DNA from: Burkholderiales bacterium | GTDB taxonomy: Bacteria; Pseudomonadota; Gammaproteobacteria; Burkholderiales; SG8-41 | Length of the DNA stretch: 64,000 nucleotides | NCBI GenBank assembly: GCA_036262035.1 | Contig: DATAJS010000004.1 | Coordinates: forward strand, 1 to 64,000 | Reading direction: 5' to 3' | Shown here: positions 51,299 through 59,763 of the stretch, one piece after another | Layout: each line of letters starts with the position of its first letter | Position numbering within the stretch: position 1 is the first letter of the stretch | Program-made: the position numbers and the translations under genes | The notes under the pieces: generated by a model | The model's input: the letters and a program-made list of their open reading frames with translations, nothing else | What the model was told of the DNA's origin: nothing | Databases searched by the model: none

Positions 51299-52237
51299 TT
51301 AAGCCGCGGCCGTTTCTTTCCGCAGTCCCGGCATCTCGAATCCCAGCCCTTCGAGATCGTTGATCACCTTCTGCGCCTGCTCCTGCGTGAGCTCGGTGAG
51401 CGGCGGACGCACCTGCGCCCACTGCGCATCGCCCGAGTAATGCGCGACGACCGCCTTGAGCGCCGGGATCATGATGTACTGACCGGTCGCCTTGCGGATC
51501 GCGTTGAGCTGCTCCTGCTGCTTGTCCGCGTCCGCGTTCTTCCACTCGCGGTAGAGCTTGGCGATCATCGCGGGGTTCACGTTCGCGGTCGCCGAGATGC
51601 AGCCCGCGCCCCCTTCGCGCATGTTCGCGAGCAGGAACGATTCGCTGCCGACGAAGACGTCGAAGCCCTGCCTGGCGAACGCATCGAGGAATTTCTTGGT
51701 GTTGTTCCAGTCGCCCGAGCTGTCCTTCATGCCGGCGACGGCCGTCGGATAGGCCTTGAGCAGACGCTCGACGAGCTTGGGCGTGATGCCGACCACCGCG
51801 ACCGGCGGGATGTGATAGAGGTAGATGCGCAGGCGCGAGTCGCCGACGCGCTCGATCACTTCGGCGAAGCTCCTGAACAGACCGTCCTCGCTCACGTCCT
51901 TGTAGTAGAACGGCGGCAGCATCAGCACGCCGGCGCAGCCCGCTTTCACCGCGTGCTCGGTGAGACGCACCGTGTCGGTCAGCGCGCAGCAGCCGGTGCC
52001 CGGCATCATGCGCGACGGGTCCACGTCCGCCGCGAGCAGCGAATCGAGCAGCGCGATGCGCTCGTTCACCGACAGCGAGTTCGCTTCGCTGTTGGTGCCG
52101 AAGACCGCGAGACCGCAGTCCTGCGTCAGCAGCCATTGGCACTGCGCGACGAAGCGATCGGCGTCCGGCGAAAGATCTTCGTTGAACGGAGTGATGACGG
52201 GCGAGAGCAAGCCTTTGATGCGTTCTGTCTGGCTCAT
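51299..52237 (-). CDS. DapA-family Schiff-base aldolase/dehydratase
   Basis: A 312-residue (beta/alpha)8 protein of the dihydrodipicolinate synthase superfamily. The Schiff-base lysine is Lys171 (VAGMKDSSGDW) and the paired tyrosine Tyr141 (YLYHIPP). The carboxylate-binding motif reads GTNSEANSLS, unlike GTTGE of true DapA. So lysine synthesis is unlikely, and a 2-keto acid aldolase or dehydratase is more probable. The ATG at 52237 gives the proper start; the long upstream reading frame is repeat sequence. Confidence 0.88.
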   Translation of the reverse strand: MSQTERIKGLLSPVITPFNEDLSPDADRFVAQCQWLLTQDCGLAVFGTNSEANSLSVNERIALLDSLLAADVDPSRMMPGTGCCALTDTVRLTEHAVKAGCAGVLMLPPFYYKDVSEDGLFRSFAEVIERVGDSRLRIYLYHIPPVAVVGITPKLVERLLKAYPTAVAGMKDSSGDWNNTKKFLDAFARQGFDVFVGSESFLLANMREGGAGCISATANVNPAMIAKLYREWKNADADKQQEQLNAIRKATGQYIMIPALKAVVAHYSGDAQWAQVRPPLTELTQEQAQKVINDLEGLGFEMPGLRKETAAA

Positions 52238-52383
52238 GAAATAGTCCTCGAAGTGCCGGGAAGGATTGCGCGAATCGAGTGCGCGCGGACAGGGCGCCGT
52301 CCGCGGGACGGCGAACGGTTGCGAGGATAGCACAGGGGAAATGGCCCCCCAACCAGCCCCTATAATCCCGCGGCCGGTTGAAC

Positions 52384-52415
52384 CGTCATTCCCGCGTAGG
52401 CGGGAATCCATTTTT
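52384..52415. repeat. Half element of the GTCATTCCCG family
   Basis: CGTCATTCCCGCGTAGGCGGGAATCC forms a single hairpin in the leader of the ModA-like gene, 17 bases before its ATG. No matching second half nearby. It may hinder ribosome access. Confidence 0.8.
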
Positions 52416-52431
52416 TGGTTCGGAGTGCACG

Positions 52432-53175
52432 ATGAAATTTGCATTGGCGTTGATCGCGGGTTTGTCGGCGGCAGGCGCAGCGACCGCGGCCGAGATCACC
52501 GTATTGAGCGGCGGCGCGATCGAGCCGGGCCTGCATGCGGCCTCGCACGCGTTCGAGAAGGAGACGGGGCATCACGTGAAGATCACGTTCAACACCGCCC
52601 CCCAGATCGCCAAGCGCGTCGCGGCGGGCGACGTGTTCGACGTGATCATCTCGCCGCCGGCGGGTATCGAGCGCTTCGCGAAGGAAGGCAAGGTCGGCGA
52701 GGGCGACCGCGTCAACGTCGGCAAGGTCGGCCTCGGCGTCGTCGTGCGGCCCGGCGCCCCGGCGCCGGACATCGCGTCGGTGGACGGCCTGAAGAAGTCG
52801 ATCCTCGAAGCGGATTCGCTGACCTTCAACCGCGCGTCGACCGGCCTCTACTTCGAGAACCTGCTCAGGAAGTGGGGCATCTACGAGGAAGTGGAGAAGA
52901 AGACCAAGCGCTACCCCGACGGCGCGTCGGTGATGGAGCACACGCTCAAGGGCAAGGGCACGGAGATCGGCTTCGGCGCGATCACCGAGATCCTGCTCTA
53001 CAAGGAGAAAGGGCTGCGTTACGTCGGGCCGATCCCGGCGGAGGTGCAGAACTATACGAGCTATGTCGCCACGCCGATGACCGGCGGCAAACAGCACGAC
53101 GTCGCGAAGCAATACGTGCAGTTTCTCGGCAGTCCGGCCGGGAAGAAGCTCTTCGTGGCGGCGGGGATCGAGTAA
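52432..53175 (+). CDS. Periplasmic substrate-binding protein (ModA-like)
   Basis: A 247-residue secreted protein with signal peptide (MKFALALIAGLSAAGAATA). It continues EITVLSGGAIEPGLHAASHAF, DVIISPPAGIERFAKEGKV, GLGVVVRPGAPAPDIASV and ASTGLYFENLLRKWGI, the layout of molybdate-binding-like type II receptors. No ModB/ModC transporter genes lie close by. Homologues in this group are often orphans and may bind organic anions instead. The start at 52432 is preferred because the frame before it is repeat DNA. Confidence 0.82.
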   Translation: MKFALALIAGLSAAGAATAAEITVLSGGAIEPGLHAASHAFEKETGHHVKITFNTAPQIAKRVAAGDVFDVIISPPAGIERFAKEGKVGEGDRVNVGKVGLGVVVRPGAPAPDIASVDGLKKSILEADSLTFNRASTGLYFENLLRKWGIYEEVEKKTKRYPDGASVMEHTLKGKGTEIGFGAITEILLYKEKGLRYVGPIPAEVQNYTSYVATPMTGGKQHDVAKQYVQFLGSPAGKKLFVAAGIE

Positions 53176-53183
53176 CCGCTGTC

Positions 53184-53251
53184 AAACGTGAAACGTGAAA
53201 CGTGAAACGCGGGCGCACCGCTTATCTACGTTTCCCGTTTCACATTTCACC
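53184..53251. repeat. GTGAAAC-word inverted repeat
   Basis: Left arm CAAACGTGAAACGTGAAACG, right arm CGTTTCCCGTTTCACATTTCAC. Same family as 1925-2012 in the tat operon. It lies between convergent ends, and its right side reaches the stop codon of the LVIVD gene at 53247. Confidence 0.9.
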
Positions 53252-54572
53252 GTCCCTCAAACTCGAGCACGTCGAAGCCGGTATACCGGTCGACGATATA
53301 GACCAGGCCGCGGTCGTCCACATCGACGTCGTTCGTCTGCGGCGCGACGCGGCCGGCGGCGGGCTCGGGGATGAACCAGCCCACTTCCTGCGGCGCGCTC
53401 GGGTCGGCGACGTCGACGATGCGCAGGCCGCCGGCGAACCACGCGCAGTACACGAGCGTGTCGCCGCCTTTCATGTGCTCCTGGAACTGGTGCGCGCCGA
53501 AGCGCCCCGGCGCCGCCCGGCTCCACGGTGAATCGAGCTCGCTCACTTCGAAAGTCGCGAGCGGCTTGATGTCCGAAGGATCGGTGATATCGAAGGTGTG
53601 CAGCGGCGCGTGCGACCGGCCTCGCCTGCGCGCCATCTCCTCCGCGCTGTGGGCGTGGTCCTCTTCGTCGATCGCGATCGCGATCGTCCGCCCGTCGATC
53701 TTTTTCGGCAGCTCCATGAAGGTGTGCGAAGGCTCGGGGAAAGGCGGGTGGTAGTTGTAGGCGCCGATCGTCTTCGGCTTGCGGATGTCGGAGACGTCGA
53801 CGATGCGCACGCCGCCGTGCCAGCAGCCCGCATACAGCCGGTCGCCCACACGTAACGTGTGGTGCAGCCGATGCTGGCGGCCGGGCCAGGTCTTCTTCTC
53901 ACCGCCGGCGACGTGTTGTCCGGGGATCCACCACTTCGAGACTTCCTCGGGCTTTGCGGGATTCCTGAGGTCGTAGATGCGTAGGATGTTGCCGACGTAG
54001 CCTTCGGCCTCGGTCGAGATGTACGCGTAGTTCGCGTCCATGTCGAAGCGATGCACGCCGATGCCCCACGTCTTCTCGAAGTGGATGAGCTTCGGGTTGG
54101 CGCGGTCCTTCACGTCGTAGATCTTGAAGCCGCCGTTGCGGTACGGGTTCTTCTCCTGCGCCTCGACCGCCGGAATGTCGGATTCCTGCACGCCGAGCTT
54201 CTGCGCGAGCTCCGCATGCGTCGGCGGCCGGCCGAGCGAGGCCGTCAGCTCGGTGCGCAGCTTCGGCAGCTCGTCCGCCTTGCGGCCGATGCCCGTCATG
54301 TTGCGCTCGCTGTTGACGATCATGATGTCGCCGACACAGCGCGCCTTGTGGCTGTGCGAGTCGGGATCGTCGAGCGTGATCTGGGAGACGATCTTCGGGT
54401 TCTTGGGATCGGACACGTCGAGGATGCTCGTGCCGAGCTGCTGCTTGTTCGGGATGTGGCCGATGTACGCGTACTTGCCCTCGACCAACACCTGGCCGGC
54501 GCCGGGAAGCTCGAGGCGCGAGAGTCTCGTCACGTTGTGCGAGAGCCTGGGATTCTTTTGGGGCTGGTCCAT
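53247..54572 (-). CDS. LVIVD-repeat (beta-propeller-like) protein
   Basis: A 441-residue protein built of about six or seven repeats of the form (GxxLxIVDVSDPxxPxxxG): TSILDVSDPKNPKIVS, GFKIYDVKDRANPKLIH, ILRIYDLRNPAKPEEVS, GVRIVDVSDIRKPKTIG and GLRIVDVADPSAPQEVG. No signal peptide is visible at the chosen start (MDQPQKNPRLSHNV), although many LVIVD proteins are exported. Function unknown; such propellers often bind ligands or proteins. An insertion of about 60 residues with QKLGVQESDIPAVEAQ lies between the first two repeats. Confidence 0.8.
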   Translation of the reverse strand: MDQPQKNPRLSHNVTRLSRLELPGAGQVLVEGKYAYIGHIPNKQQLGTSILDVSDPKNPKIVSQITLDDPDSHSHKARCVGDIMIVNSERNMTGIGRKADELPKLRTELTASLGRPPTHAELAQKLGVQESDIPAVEAQEKNPYRNGGFKIYDVKDRANPKLIHFEKTWGIGVHRFDMDANYAYISTEAEGYVGNILRIYDLRNPAKPEEVSKWWIPGQHVAGGEKKTWPGRQHRLHHTLRVGDRLYAGCWHGGVRIVDVSDIRKPKTIGAYNYHPPFPEPSHTFMELPKKIDGRTIAIAIDEEDHAHSAEEMARRRGRSHAPLHTFDITDPSDIKPLATFEVSELDSPWSRAAPGRFGAHQFQEHMKGGDTLVYCAWFAGGLRIVDVADPSAPQEVGWFIPEPAAGRVAPQTNDVDVDDRGLVYIVDRYTGFDVLEFEGR

Positions 54573-54658
54573 GCGTTGTTCCTCCTTGGGCGTGGAATAG
54601 TGACATGCGCGCGCTTTGCGGCACAATAAGTCCAGAACCATAACGTCGAGGAGATCCC

Positions 54659-55624
54659 GTGATAGCCGTCGCACGTGCAGGTTGTTGTCTCGCGCTGGCC
54701 GCGCTCGCGGCCGCTGCGCAGGCCCAGGAATACCCGGCCAAACCCATCCGCATGGTGGCGCCGTTCGCGCCGGGCGGAGCGACCGATCTCCTGGCGCGGG
54801 TGATCGGCCACAAGATGACCGAGCGCTTTGGCCAGTCGGTCGTCATCGACAACCGCACCGGCGCCGGCGGCAACATCGGTGCGGAGCTCGTCGCGAAAGC
54901 GCCGCCCGACGGGTACACGCTGCTCCTCGGCGGCGTGCCGCACGCGATCGGCATGAGCCTTTACAAAAAGCTCGGCTACGACCTCGTCCGGGATCTCGCG
55001 CCGGTGGCGATGATCGCCACGTTTCCGAGCGCGATCGTGCTGCATCCCTCGCTTCCCGTGAAATCGGTGAAGGATCTCATCGCGCTCGCGCGCACGCAGC
55101 CTGGGCAGCTCAACTTCGGCTCGGCGGGCAACGGCTCGCCCAACCATCTCGCGCTCGAGCTTTTCAAGACGATGGCGCACGTGAAGATGACGCACGTCCC
55201 GTATAAGGGCACGGGGCAGATGGTGATCGACCTCGTCGCGGGGCAGGTCCAGCTCGCGTCGATGGGTTTCCCGGCCGCGCTGTCGAACGTGAAGGCGGGG
55301 AAGCTTCGCGTCATCGCGGTGACCAGCGCCGCGCGCTCGCCGCTCCTGCCCGACGTGCCGACCGTTGCCGAGACCGGCCTGCCCGGATTCGACGTGACCT
55401 CGTGGTACGGCGTCTTCGCGCCCGCGGCGCTGTCCGCGGACATCACGGGCAAGCTCAACGCCGAGATCGCGACGATGGTCGTCGCACCCGACGTGAAAGA
55501 GCGCCTCGCGCAGCTCGGCGCTGAGCCGGCGAAGATGTCGCCCGATGAATTCGGCCGCTACGTCAAAGCCGAAGTCGCGCGCTGGGCCAGGGTGGTGAAA
55601 GACTCCGGCGCGCGCCTCGATTAA
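54659..55624 (+). CDS. Bug/TctC-family periplasmic solute receptor
   Basis: A 321-residue receptor starting at GTG 54659, with signal peptide (ending AAAAQAQ), YPAKPIRMVAPFAPGGATDL, VVIDNRTGAGGNIGAE, PPDGYTLLLGG and HVPYKGTGQMVIDLVAGQV. It is divergent from the LVIVD gene. AGGAG precedes the GTG. The 3' end is followed by a perfect GGGGTCAGGTCC palindrome. Confidence 0.93.
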   Translation: MIAVARAGCCLALAALAAAAQAQEYPAKPIRMVAPFAPGGATDLLARVIGHKMTERFGQSVVIDNRTGAGGNIGAELVAKAPPDGYTLLLGGVPHAIGMSLYKKLGYDLVRDLAPVAMIATFPSAIVLHPSLPVKSVKDLIALARTQPGQLNFGSAGNGSPNHLALELFKTMAHVKMTHVPYKGTGQMVIDLVAGQVQLASMGFPAALSNVKAGKLRVIAVTSAARSPLLPDVPTVAETGLPGFDVTSWYGVFAPAALSADITGKLNAEIATMVVAPDVKERLAQLGAEPAKMSPDEFGRYVKAEVARWARVVKDSGARLD

Positions 55625-55626
55625 AT

Positions 55627-55667
55627 GGGGTCAGGTCCACATTTCGCGGAAATGTGGACCTGACCCC
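55627..55667. repeat. Perfect GGGGTCAGGTCC-family inverted repeat
   Basis: Arms of 19 bases (GGGGTCAGGTCCACATTTC and its complement) around a 3-base loop. It sits between convergent stops of a Bug gene and a DUF3592 gene. Compare 21413 and 62339. Confidence 0.94.
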
Positions 55668-55671
55668 GATT

Positions 55672-56079
55672 TCACGCTTTTCCGAGGAGATGCCGCAGCC
55701 CCATCACGCAGACGCCCAGCCCCACCGCCATCGTCAGCCCGCTGACGATCAGCCGCCGGCGCTGAGCGCGCTCCAGCGTGGTGATCTCGATCTGCTGCGG
55801 ATTGCGCGTGTCGTAGACCAGCCGCACGGTATCGGCGGGCTTGACGTTGTGGTGCTCGTCGGAGCGCACCACGACCTCCTTGCCGTCGACCGTGAAGCGC
55901 ACCACCGGGTGCGTGCGGCCTTTCGGTGTCGCGCTTTCCTGCAGCACTTCGATGACCACGGCCTCGGTCTCGCGCGCGTGATCGAGGAAGCGGCCCATGT
56001 GGAACCAGGTGTAGACGCCGATCGCGACGAAGAGCAGCCCCACCGCGACGGTCGCGAAGTTTCCGGGATGTCTCGCCAT
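55672..56079 (-). CDS. DUF3592-family membrane protein
   Basis: A 135-residue protein with a helix near each end (FATVAVGLLFVAIGVYTWF and LIVSGLTMAVGLGVCVMGL) and a beta-rich extracytoplasmic or cytoplasmic middle (RTHPVVRFTVDGKEVVVRSDEHH; DTVRLVYDTRNPQQIEI). That is the DUF3592 pattern. Function unknown. It starts three bases after the stop of the upstream gene in the same operon. Confidence 0.82.
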   Translation of the reverse strand: MARHPGNFATVAVGLLFVAIGVYTWFHMGRFLDHARETEAVVIEVLQESATPKGRTHPVVRFTVDGKEVVVRSDEHHNVKPADTVRLVYDTRNPQQIEITTLERAQRRRLIVSGLTMAVGLGVCVMGLRHLLGKA

Positions 56080-56082
56080 CGC

Positions 56083-56574
56083 CTAACGCTCGTGAAAGAG
56101 CGGCGCGCTGAAGCGCACGCGCACGATCCGCAACTGCGCCGCGACCGTGCCTTCGAGGTCGCCGAGGACGCGATTCTGCCCCAGCCTGAAATTCGTGAGC
56201 ACGTTCGCCGAGCGGCCGATCGAGTGCGGACCGAGCGTCTCGGGCGAGCCCGTGCGCGGATCGAGCACCCTGAGGACGATGTCGCCGCGGCCTTCGGGAT
56301 CGAAGCGCAGCAGCAGCCCCCGCACCTTGTTGTCCAGCGCGAGCGTTTCGATGGCGAGCGGCGACGTGCCCGCGATGCTTTCCTGCGGCACTTCGCGGTC
56401 GACGACGGCGATGCGGATCTCAGGGCCGCGCAGATGCGCGTAAGCGTGCGTGAGCGGCAGCCTCTCGGCGCCGACGACGATCGAGCCGCTCGCGACGCCG
56501 GGATCGATGGCCTGAGCCGGAAACGGGATGGCGAGAGCCGCGAGCGCGAGCAGCCCGGGCATGAAACGAAGCAT
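56083..56574 (-). CDS. Putative exported protein of unknown function
   Basis: A 163-residue protein with signal peptide (MLRFMPGLLALAALAIPFPAQA) and a mainly beta secreted domain (LTHAYAHLRGPEIRIAVVDREVP; RGLLLRFDPEGRGDIVLRVLD). I do not recognise the family. The start at 56574 gives a clean signal peptide. Only three bases separate it from the DUF3592 gene, so the two are likely made together and both belong to the cell envelope. Confidence 0.7.
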   Translation of the reverse strand: MLRFMPGLLALAALAIPFPAQAIDPGVASGSIVVGAERLPLTHAYAHLRGPEIRIAVVDREVPQESIAGTSPLAIETLALDNKVRGLLLRFDPEGRGDIVLRVLDPRTGSPETLGPHSIGRSANVLTNFRLGQNRVLGDLEGTVAAQLRIVRVRFSAPLFHER

Positions 56575-56638
56575 TGGCGCCCTCCGGGCGTGGCGAAAGA
56601 GCGCCAATTAGACAGCGGCTCGCCGCCGCTGTCATGCA

Positions 56639-57085
56639 TTACCGCTCGGCAACCCGGATGCGGTTCTCGACGTCCTCGACGCCGGGGCAACTCGCCGCGA
56701 TGTCTTCGATGTCGTGCTTCATGCGGCGCAGGCGCACCGTGCCTTCGAGATGCACCACCGCGTCGCGCACGTGGACTTCGACGTCGCCGACGTCGAGGCC
56801 GGGGTCGGCCCACAGCCGTTCGCAGATGTCCTCGCGGATGCGCTCGTCGGTGCGCCGATAGTTCTTCGGCCCTTTCCTGAAGCCGAGCCTGACCGCGAGA
56901 TCGTTGAAGAGGCCGCTGCGATGCGTGTCGTGCTGGCCTTCGGCGGCTTCGTCCATGTCGATCGGCGCACGCTCGCGCCACTGACTGCGTCCGCCGCCTT
57001 CCGGGTTGGTCCACGAAACGCCTGCACCGTCCTGCCAGCCGCGCTCGCCGCCGTACGTATCGCGGCGTGTCATGCGCAATGCCAT
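56639..57085 (-). CDS. BON-domain protein
   Basis: A 148-residue protein. The N-terminal 75 residues are low in hydrophobics (DTYGGERGWQDGAGVSW and NPEGGGRSQWRERAPID). The C-terminal BON domain (about 80-145) reads TDERIREDICERLWADPGLD, VHVRDAVVHLEGTV and CPGVEDVENRIRV. BON domains bind phospholipid surfaces. No signal peptide is seen, which is unlike OsmY-type members, so the location is unclear; such stand-alone forms are often stress-induced. Confidence 0.82.
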   Translation of the reverse strand: MALRMTRRDTYGGERGWQDGAGVSWTNPEGGGRSQWRERAPIDMDEAAEGQHDTHRSGLFNDLAVRLGFRKGPKNYRRTDERIREDICERLWADPGLDVGDVEVHVRDAVVHLEGTVRLRRMKHDIEDIAASCPGVEDVENRIRVAER

Positions 57086-57153
57086 GTCGTCGCTCCTTCG
57101 GATTCCTGAACGATGGAATCCGCTGCAACGCCCATGCCGTACGCGTTGCTGCA

Positions 57154-57702
57154 TCAAGGCGCCGTGTTCGAACTTTCCCCCAGCGCAAGCTGCATGTGGA
57201 TGACGTCGATCCAGCGGTCCTGCTTGTAGCCGATCGCGCGGTGAGTGCCGACCATCCTGAAACCGAGGCGCTCGTGGAGGGCGATCGACGCGATGTTGCC
57301 GCTGCCGCCGATGACCGCGAGCATCTGGCGGTAACCCGCACGGGTGCAGCGATCGATCACCTCGCGCATGATCGTGCTGCCGATACCCGAGCCTATCGTG
57401 CCGGGCGCCACGTAGACCGAGTTCTCGATCGTGTAGCGGTACGCCGAGCGCGTGCGGTACGGCGACGCGTACGCATAGCCGAGCAGCGCCCCGTGCGCAT
57501 CGGTCGCCACGATCCACGGCAGCCCGGCGTCCTGCACCGCCTTGATGCGCTTGGCGATCTCGGCGCGGCCGGGCGGGGTCTCCTCGAACGTCGCGCTCGA
57601 GGTCTCCACGTAATACGCGTAGAGCGCTGCGATCGCTTTCGCGTCGCGGCGCTCGGCGTCGCGACACGTTACTTCCGGTAATACTCGCGGGTTGTTTCCC
57701 AT
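57154..57702 (-). CDS. GNAT acetyltransferase, phosphinothricin N-acetyltransferase-like
   Basis: A 182-residue acetyltransferase. It matches the Pat/Bar subgroup: RRDAKAIAALYAYYVETSSATFEE, LGYAYASPYRTRSAYRYTIENSVYV, and IGGSGNIASIALHERLGFRMVGTHRAIGYKQDRW. The acetyl-CoA loop reads APGTIGSGIGSTI and lacks the usual first Gln/Arg. Such enzymes acetylate phosphinothricin, methionine sulfoximine and similar amino acids. It begins 28 bases after the end of the Bug gene on the same strand. Confidence 0.88.
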   Translation of the reverse strand: MGNNPRVLPEVTCRDAERRDAKAIAALYAYYVETSSATFEETPPGRAEIAKRIKAVQDAGLPWIVATDAHGALLGYAYASPYRTRSAYRYTIENSVYVAPGTIGSGIGSTIMREVIDRCTRAGYRQMLAVIGGSGNIASIALHERLGFRMVGTHRAIGYKQDRWIDVIHMQLALGESSNTAP

Positions 57703-57730
57703 GCGATTTCCTGCACCTTCCGCCCTTGCT

Positions 57731-58696
57731 TCACTCCGCCTTGATGCCGGCCATCTTCACCACGTCACCCCATTTTTTGAGCTCCGAGCGGATGTACGCG
57801 GTGAACTCCTCCGGCGTCGAAGACTGCGGGATCGTGCCCTCGGCGAGCATGCGGTCGGCGACCTCCCTCTGCTTCAGCACTTCGGCGATGTCGCGGTTCA
57901 GGCGCTGCACGATCGCCGCAGGCATGTGCGCCGGTCCGATCATGCCGCCCCACGAGTATGCCTCGAAGCCGGGCAGGCCCGCTTCGGCGACCGTCGGGAA
58001 CTCGGGCAGCGAGGGCACGCGCTTCGCGTTGCCGACGCCGAGCGCGCGCACGCGCCCGGCCTTCACGTGCGGCAGGATCGTCGGGATGCTGCTCCAGGTG
58101 AGCTGCGCTTCGCCCGACAGCACCGCGACCACCGCCGGCGCGGTGCCTTTGTAAGGCACGTGCAGGATCTTCACCTTGCCCATCGAGCTGAAGAGCTCCG
58201 CGGCGAGGTGCGCCGAGTTGCCCGCGCCCGGCGACGAATACGAGATCTGTCCGGGTTTCGAGCGCGCGAGCGCGAGCAGCTCCTTCACGTTCTTCACCGG
58301 CAACGAAGGATGCGAGACGAGCAGCAGCGGGAAGTTCACCATCATCGAGATGTGCGTGAAGTCGCGCAGCACGTCGTGAGGCAGCTTGGCGTAGATGAAG
58401 GGGTTCACCGCGAGCGGGCCGGCGGACGCCGCGCCGATCGTATAGCCGTCCGGCGGCGCGCTCTTCAGCGCTTCGAGGCCGACGATGCCGTTGGCGCCCG
58501 AGCGGTTGTCGATCGCGACCTGCTGGCCGAGCTTCTTCGACAGCTCCTGCCCGACGATGCGGCCCATGAAGTCGACGCCGCCGCCGGCCGGGAAAGGCAC
58601 GATGAGGCGGATCGGCTTGACGGGATAGTTCTGAGCGAGCGTTACAGAGGGTAACAGCGAGGCCGCGAGGGCCAGCAACAGCGATGTCTTGCGCAT
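57731..58696 (-). CDS. Bug/TctC-family periplasmic solute receptor
   Basis: A 321-residue receptor with signal peptide (MRKTSLLLALAASLLPSVTLA) and YPVKPIRLIVPFPAGGGVDFM, VAIDNRSGANGIVGLE, PPDGYTIG and HVPYKGTAPAVVAVLSGEA. It is followed by the GNAT gene on the same strand. GGAGGAGAAACC is present before the start. Ligand unknown. Confidence 0.93.
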   Translation of the reverse strand: MRKTSLLLALAASLLPSVTLAQNYPVKPIRLIVPFPAGGGVDFMGRIVGQELSKKLGQQVAIDNRSGANGIVGLEALKSAPPDGYTIGAASAGPLAVNPFIYAKLPHDVLRDFTHISMMVNFPLLLVSHPSLPVKNVKELLALARSKPGQISYSSPGAGNSAHLAAELFSSMGKVKILHVPYKGTAPAVVAVLSGEAQLTWSSIPTILPHVKAGRVRALGVGNAKRVPSLPEFPTVAEAGLPGFEAYSWGGMIGPAHMPAAIVQRLNRDIAEVLKQREVADRMLAEGTIPQSSTPEEFTAYIRSELKKWGDVVKMAGIKAE

Positions 58697-58751
58697 TTAT
58701 GGTTTCTCCTCCGGGGGAGAAAGTTCGCCGAAAAGACATCGCAGTGTCAAT

Positions 58752-58954
58752 AAACCCACCCCCACCCTAACCCTCCCCCTGAGGGGGAGGGAATGCGATG
58801 CTGGTCCCCCTGAGGGGGCAGGGAATGCGATGCTGGTCCCCCTGAGGGGAGGGAATGCGATGCTGGTCCCCCTGAGGGGGATGATCGCGCTGAGCGGTGA
58901 GGGAATGTTTTGCTCCTTCCCCCTCAGGGGGAAGGCCGGGATGGGGGTGGGTTT
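58752..58954. repeat. Palindrome containing a tandem repeat array (GGAATGCGATGCTGGTCCCC)
   Basis: Outer arms AAACCCACCCCCACCC and GGGATGGGGGTGGGTTT enclose CCTCCCCCTGAGGGGGAGG-type hairpins. Between them three tandem units of about 30-32 bases, each beginning GAATGCGATGCTGGTCCCCC, start at 58791, 58823 and 58853. The phosphoesterase gene ends inside the right arm and takes its TGA stop from it. Confidence 0.9.
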
Positions 58955-59757
58955 CTGCTCCATCCCTCCCCGCTGCGGCGGAAAGTCTCGCTCGTCGAGA
59001 GCTCGAACTCGCCGACGCCTTCCCGCCACGAGTAGCGGTCGACCGTCACCTCGTCCGGCGACACGCGCAGCGCGTTGAACGAGTTCGCCTCGCCGCGTCC
59101 GCGCGTCGAGGTCGCGGTGCCCGCCTGCACGACGAGCGCGGCGTAGCCGTCGATCTTGTAGCGCTCGGTGGTGTCGCCGGCGTGGCTCACGTGCACGTGG
59201 CCCGCCAGCAGCACGTCGGCGCCGCAGCGCGAGAACATGTGCATCGCCCTGTTCGCATGGCCGACGATGTCGTCGTCGTCCATGTGCTCGGGCAGATCGA
59301 ACGGGTGGTGCGACACCACGACCTTGGCGATGCTCTCCGGCAGCGCGCAGAGCTTGGCGCGGACGGCTTCGACCTGCTCCTCGTTGACGCGCCCGCCTTT
59401 GAACACCAGCGAGCGCGCGGTGTTGATGCCGACGACGACCATCTCTTCGTCGCGATAAGTCGGCTCGAGATCGTCCGAGATGAAGCGCTGATACTTCGAC
59501 AGCGGCGTGAAGAAGCGCTGGAACAGGTTGTAGAGCGGCACGTCGTGGTTGCCCGGCACGACGATCCTGGCGCCCGGCAGCGAATCGAGAAAGCGACGCG
59601 CCTCGCGGAACTGGTCGGGTTTCGCGCGCTGGGTGAGATCGCCGGAGACGACGGTCACGTGCGGCGCGAGCGCGTGCACGCGGCGGCGCAGCGGCTCGAT
59701 CAGCGCCCTGTCGACGCGGCCGAAATGCAGGTCGGACATGTGGACGATCGTGCGCAT
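58924..59757 (-). CDS. Calcineurin-like metallophosphoesterase
   Basis: A 277-residue phosphoesterase with the full metal-binding set: DLHFG (with preceding Asp), SGDLTQRA, PGNHD, SHHPF and GHVHVSH. It resembles class III cyclic-nucleotide-phosphodiesterase/YfcE-type proteins; the substrate is unknown. It is the last of three minus-strand genes with a lipid-kinase homologue and a PAP2 phosphatase, suggesting phospholipid or undecaprenyl-phosphate metabolism. The last few residues (NPPPSRPSP) and the stop codon are encoded by the repeat at 58752-58954. Confidence 0.9.
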   Translation of the reverse strand: MRTIVHMSDLHFGRVDRALIEPLRRRVHALAPHVTVVSGDLTQRAKPDQFREARRFLDSLPGARIVVPGNHDVPLYNLFQRFFTPLSKYQRFISDDLEPTYRDEEMVVVGINTARSLVFKGGRVNEEQVEAVRAKLCALPESIAKVVVSHHPFDLPEHMDDDDIVGHANRAMHMFSRCGADVLLAGHVHVSHAGDTTERYKIDGYAALVVQAGTATSTRGRGEANSFNALRVSPDEVTVDRYSWREGVGEFELSTSETFRRSGEGWSRNPPPSRPSP

Positions 59758-59763
59758 GCGTCG

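Noticed and set aside
52238-52444. N-terminal extension of the DapA-family protein with KMDSRLRGND
   Set aside because: This peptide is the translated GTCATTCCCG repeat, common in false N-termini. The real start is 52237.
58791-58885. Possible CRISPR array
   Set aside because: Units are 30-32 bases in direct tandem with no unique spacers, and they contain CCCTGAGGG palindromes. No cas genes are present.
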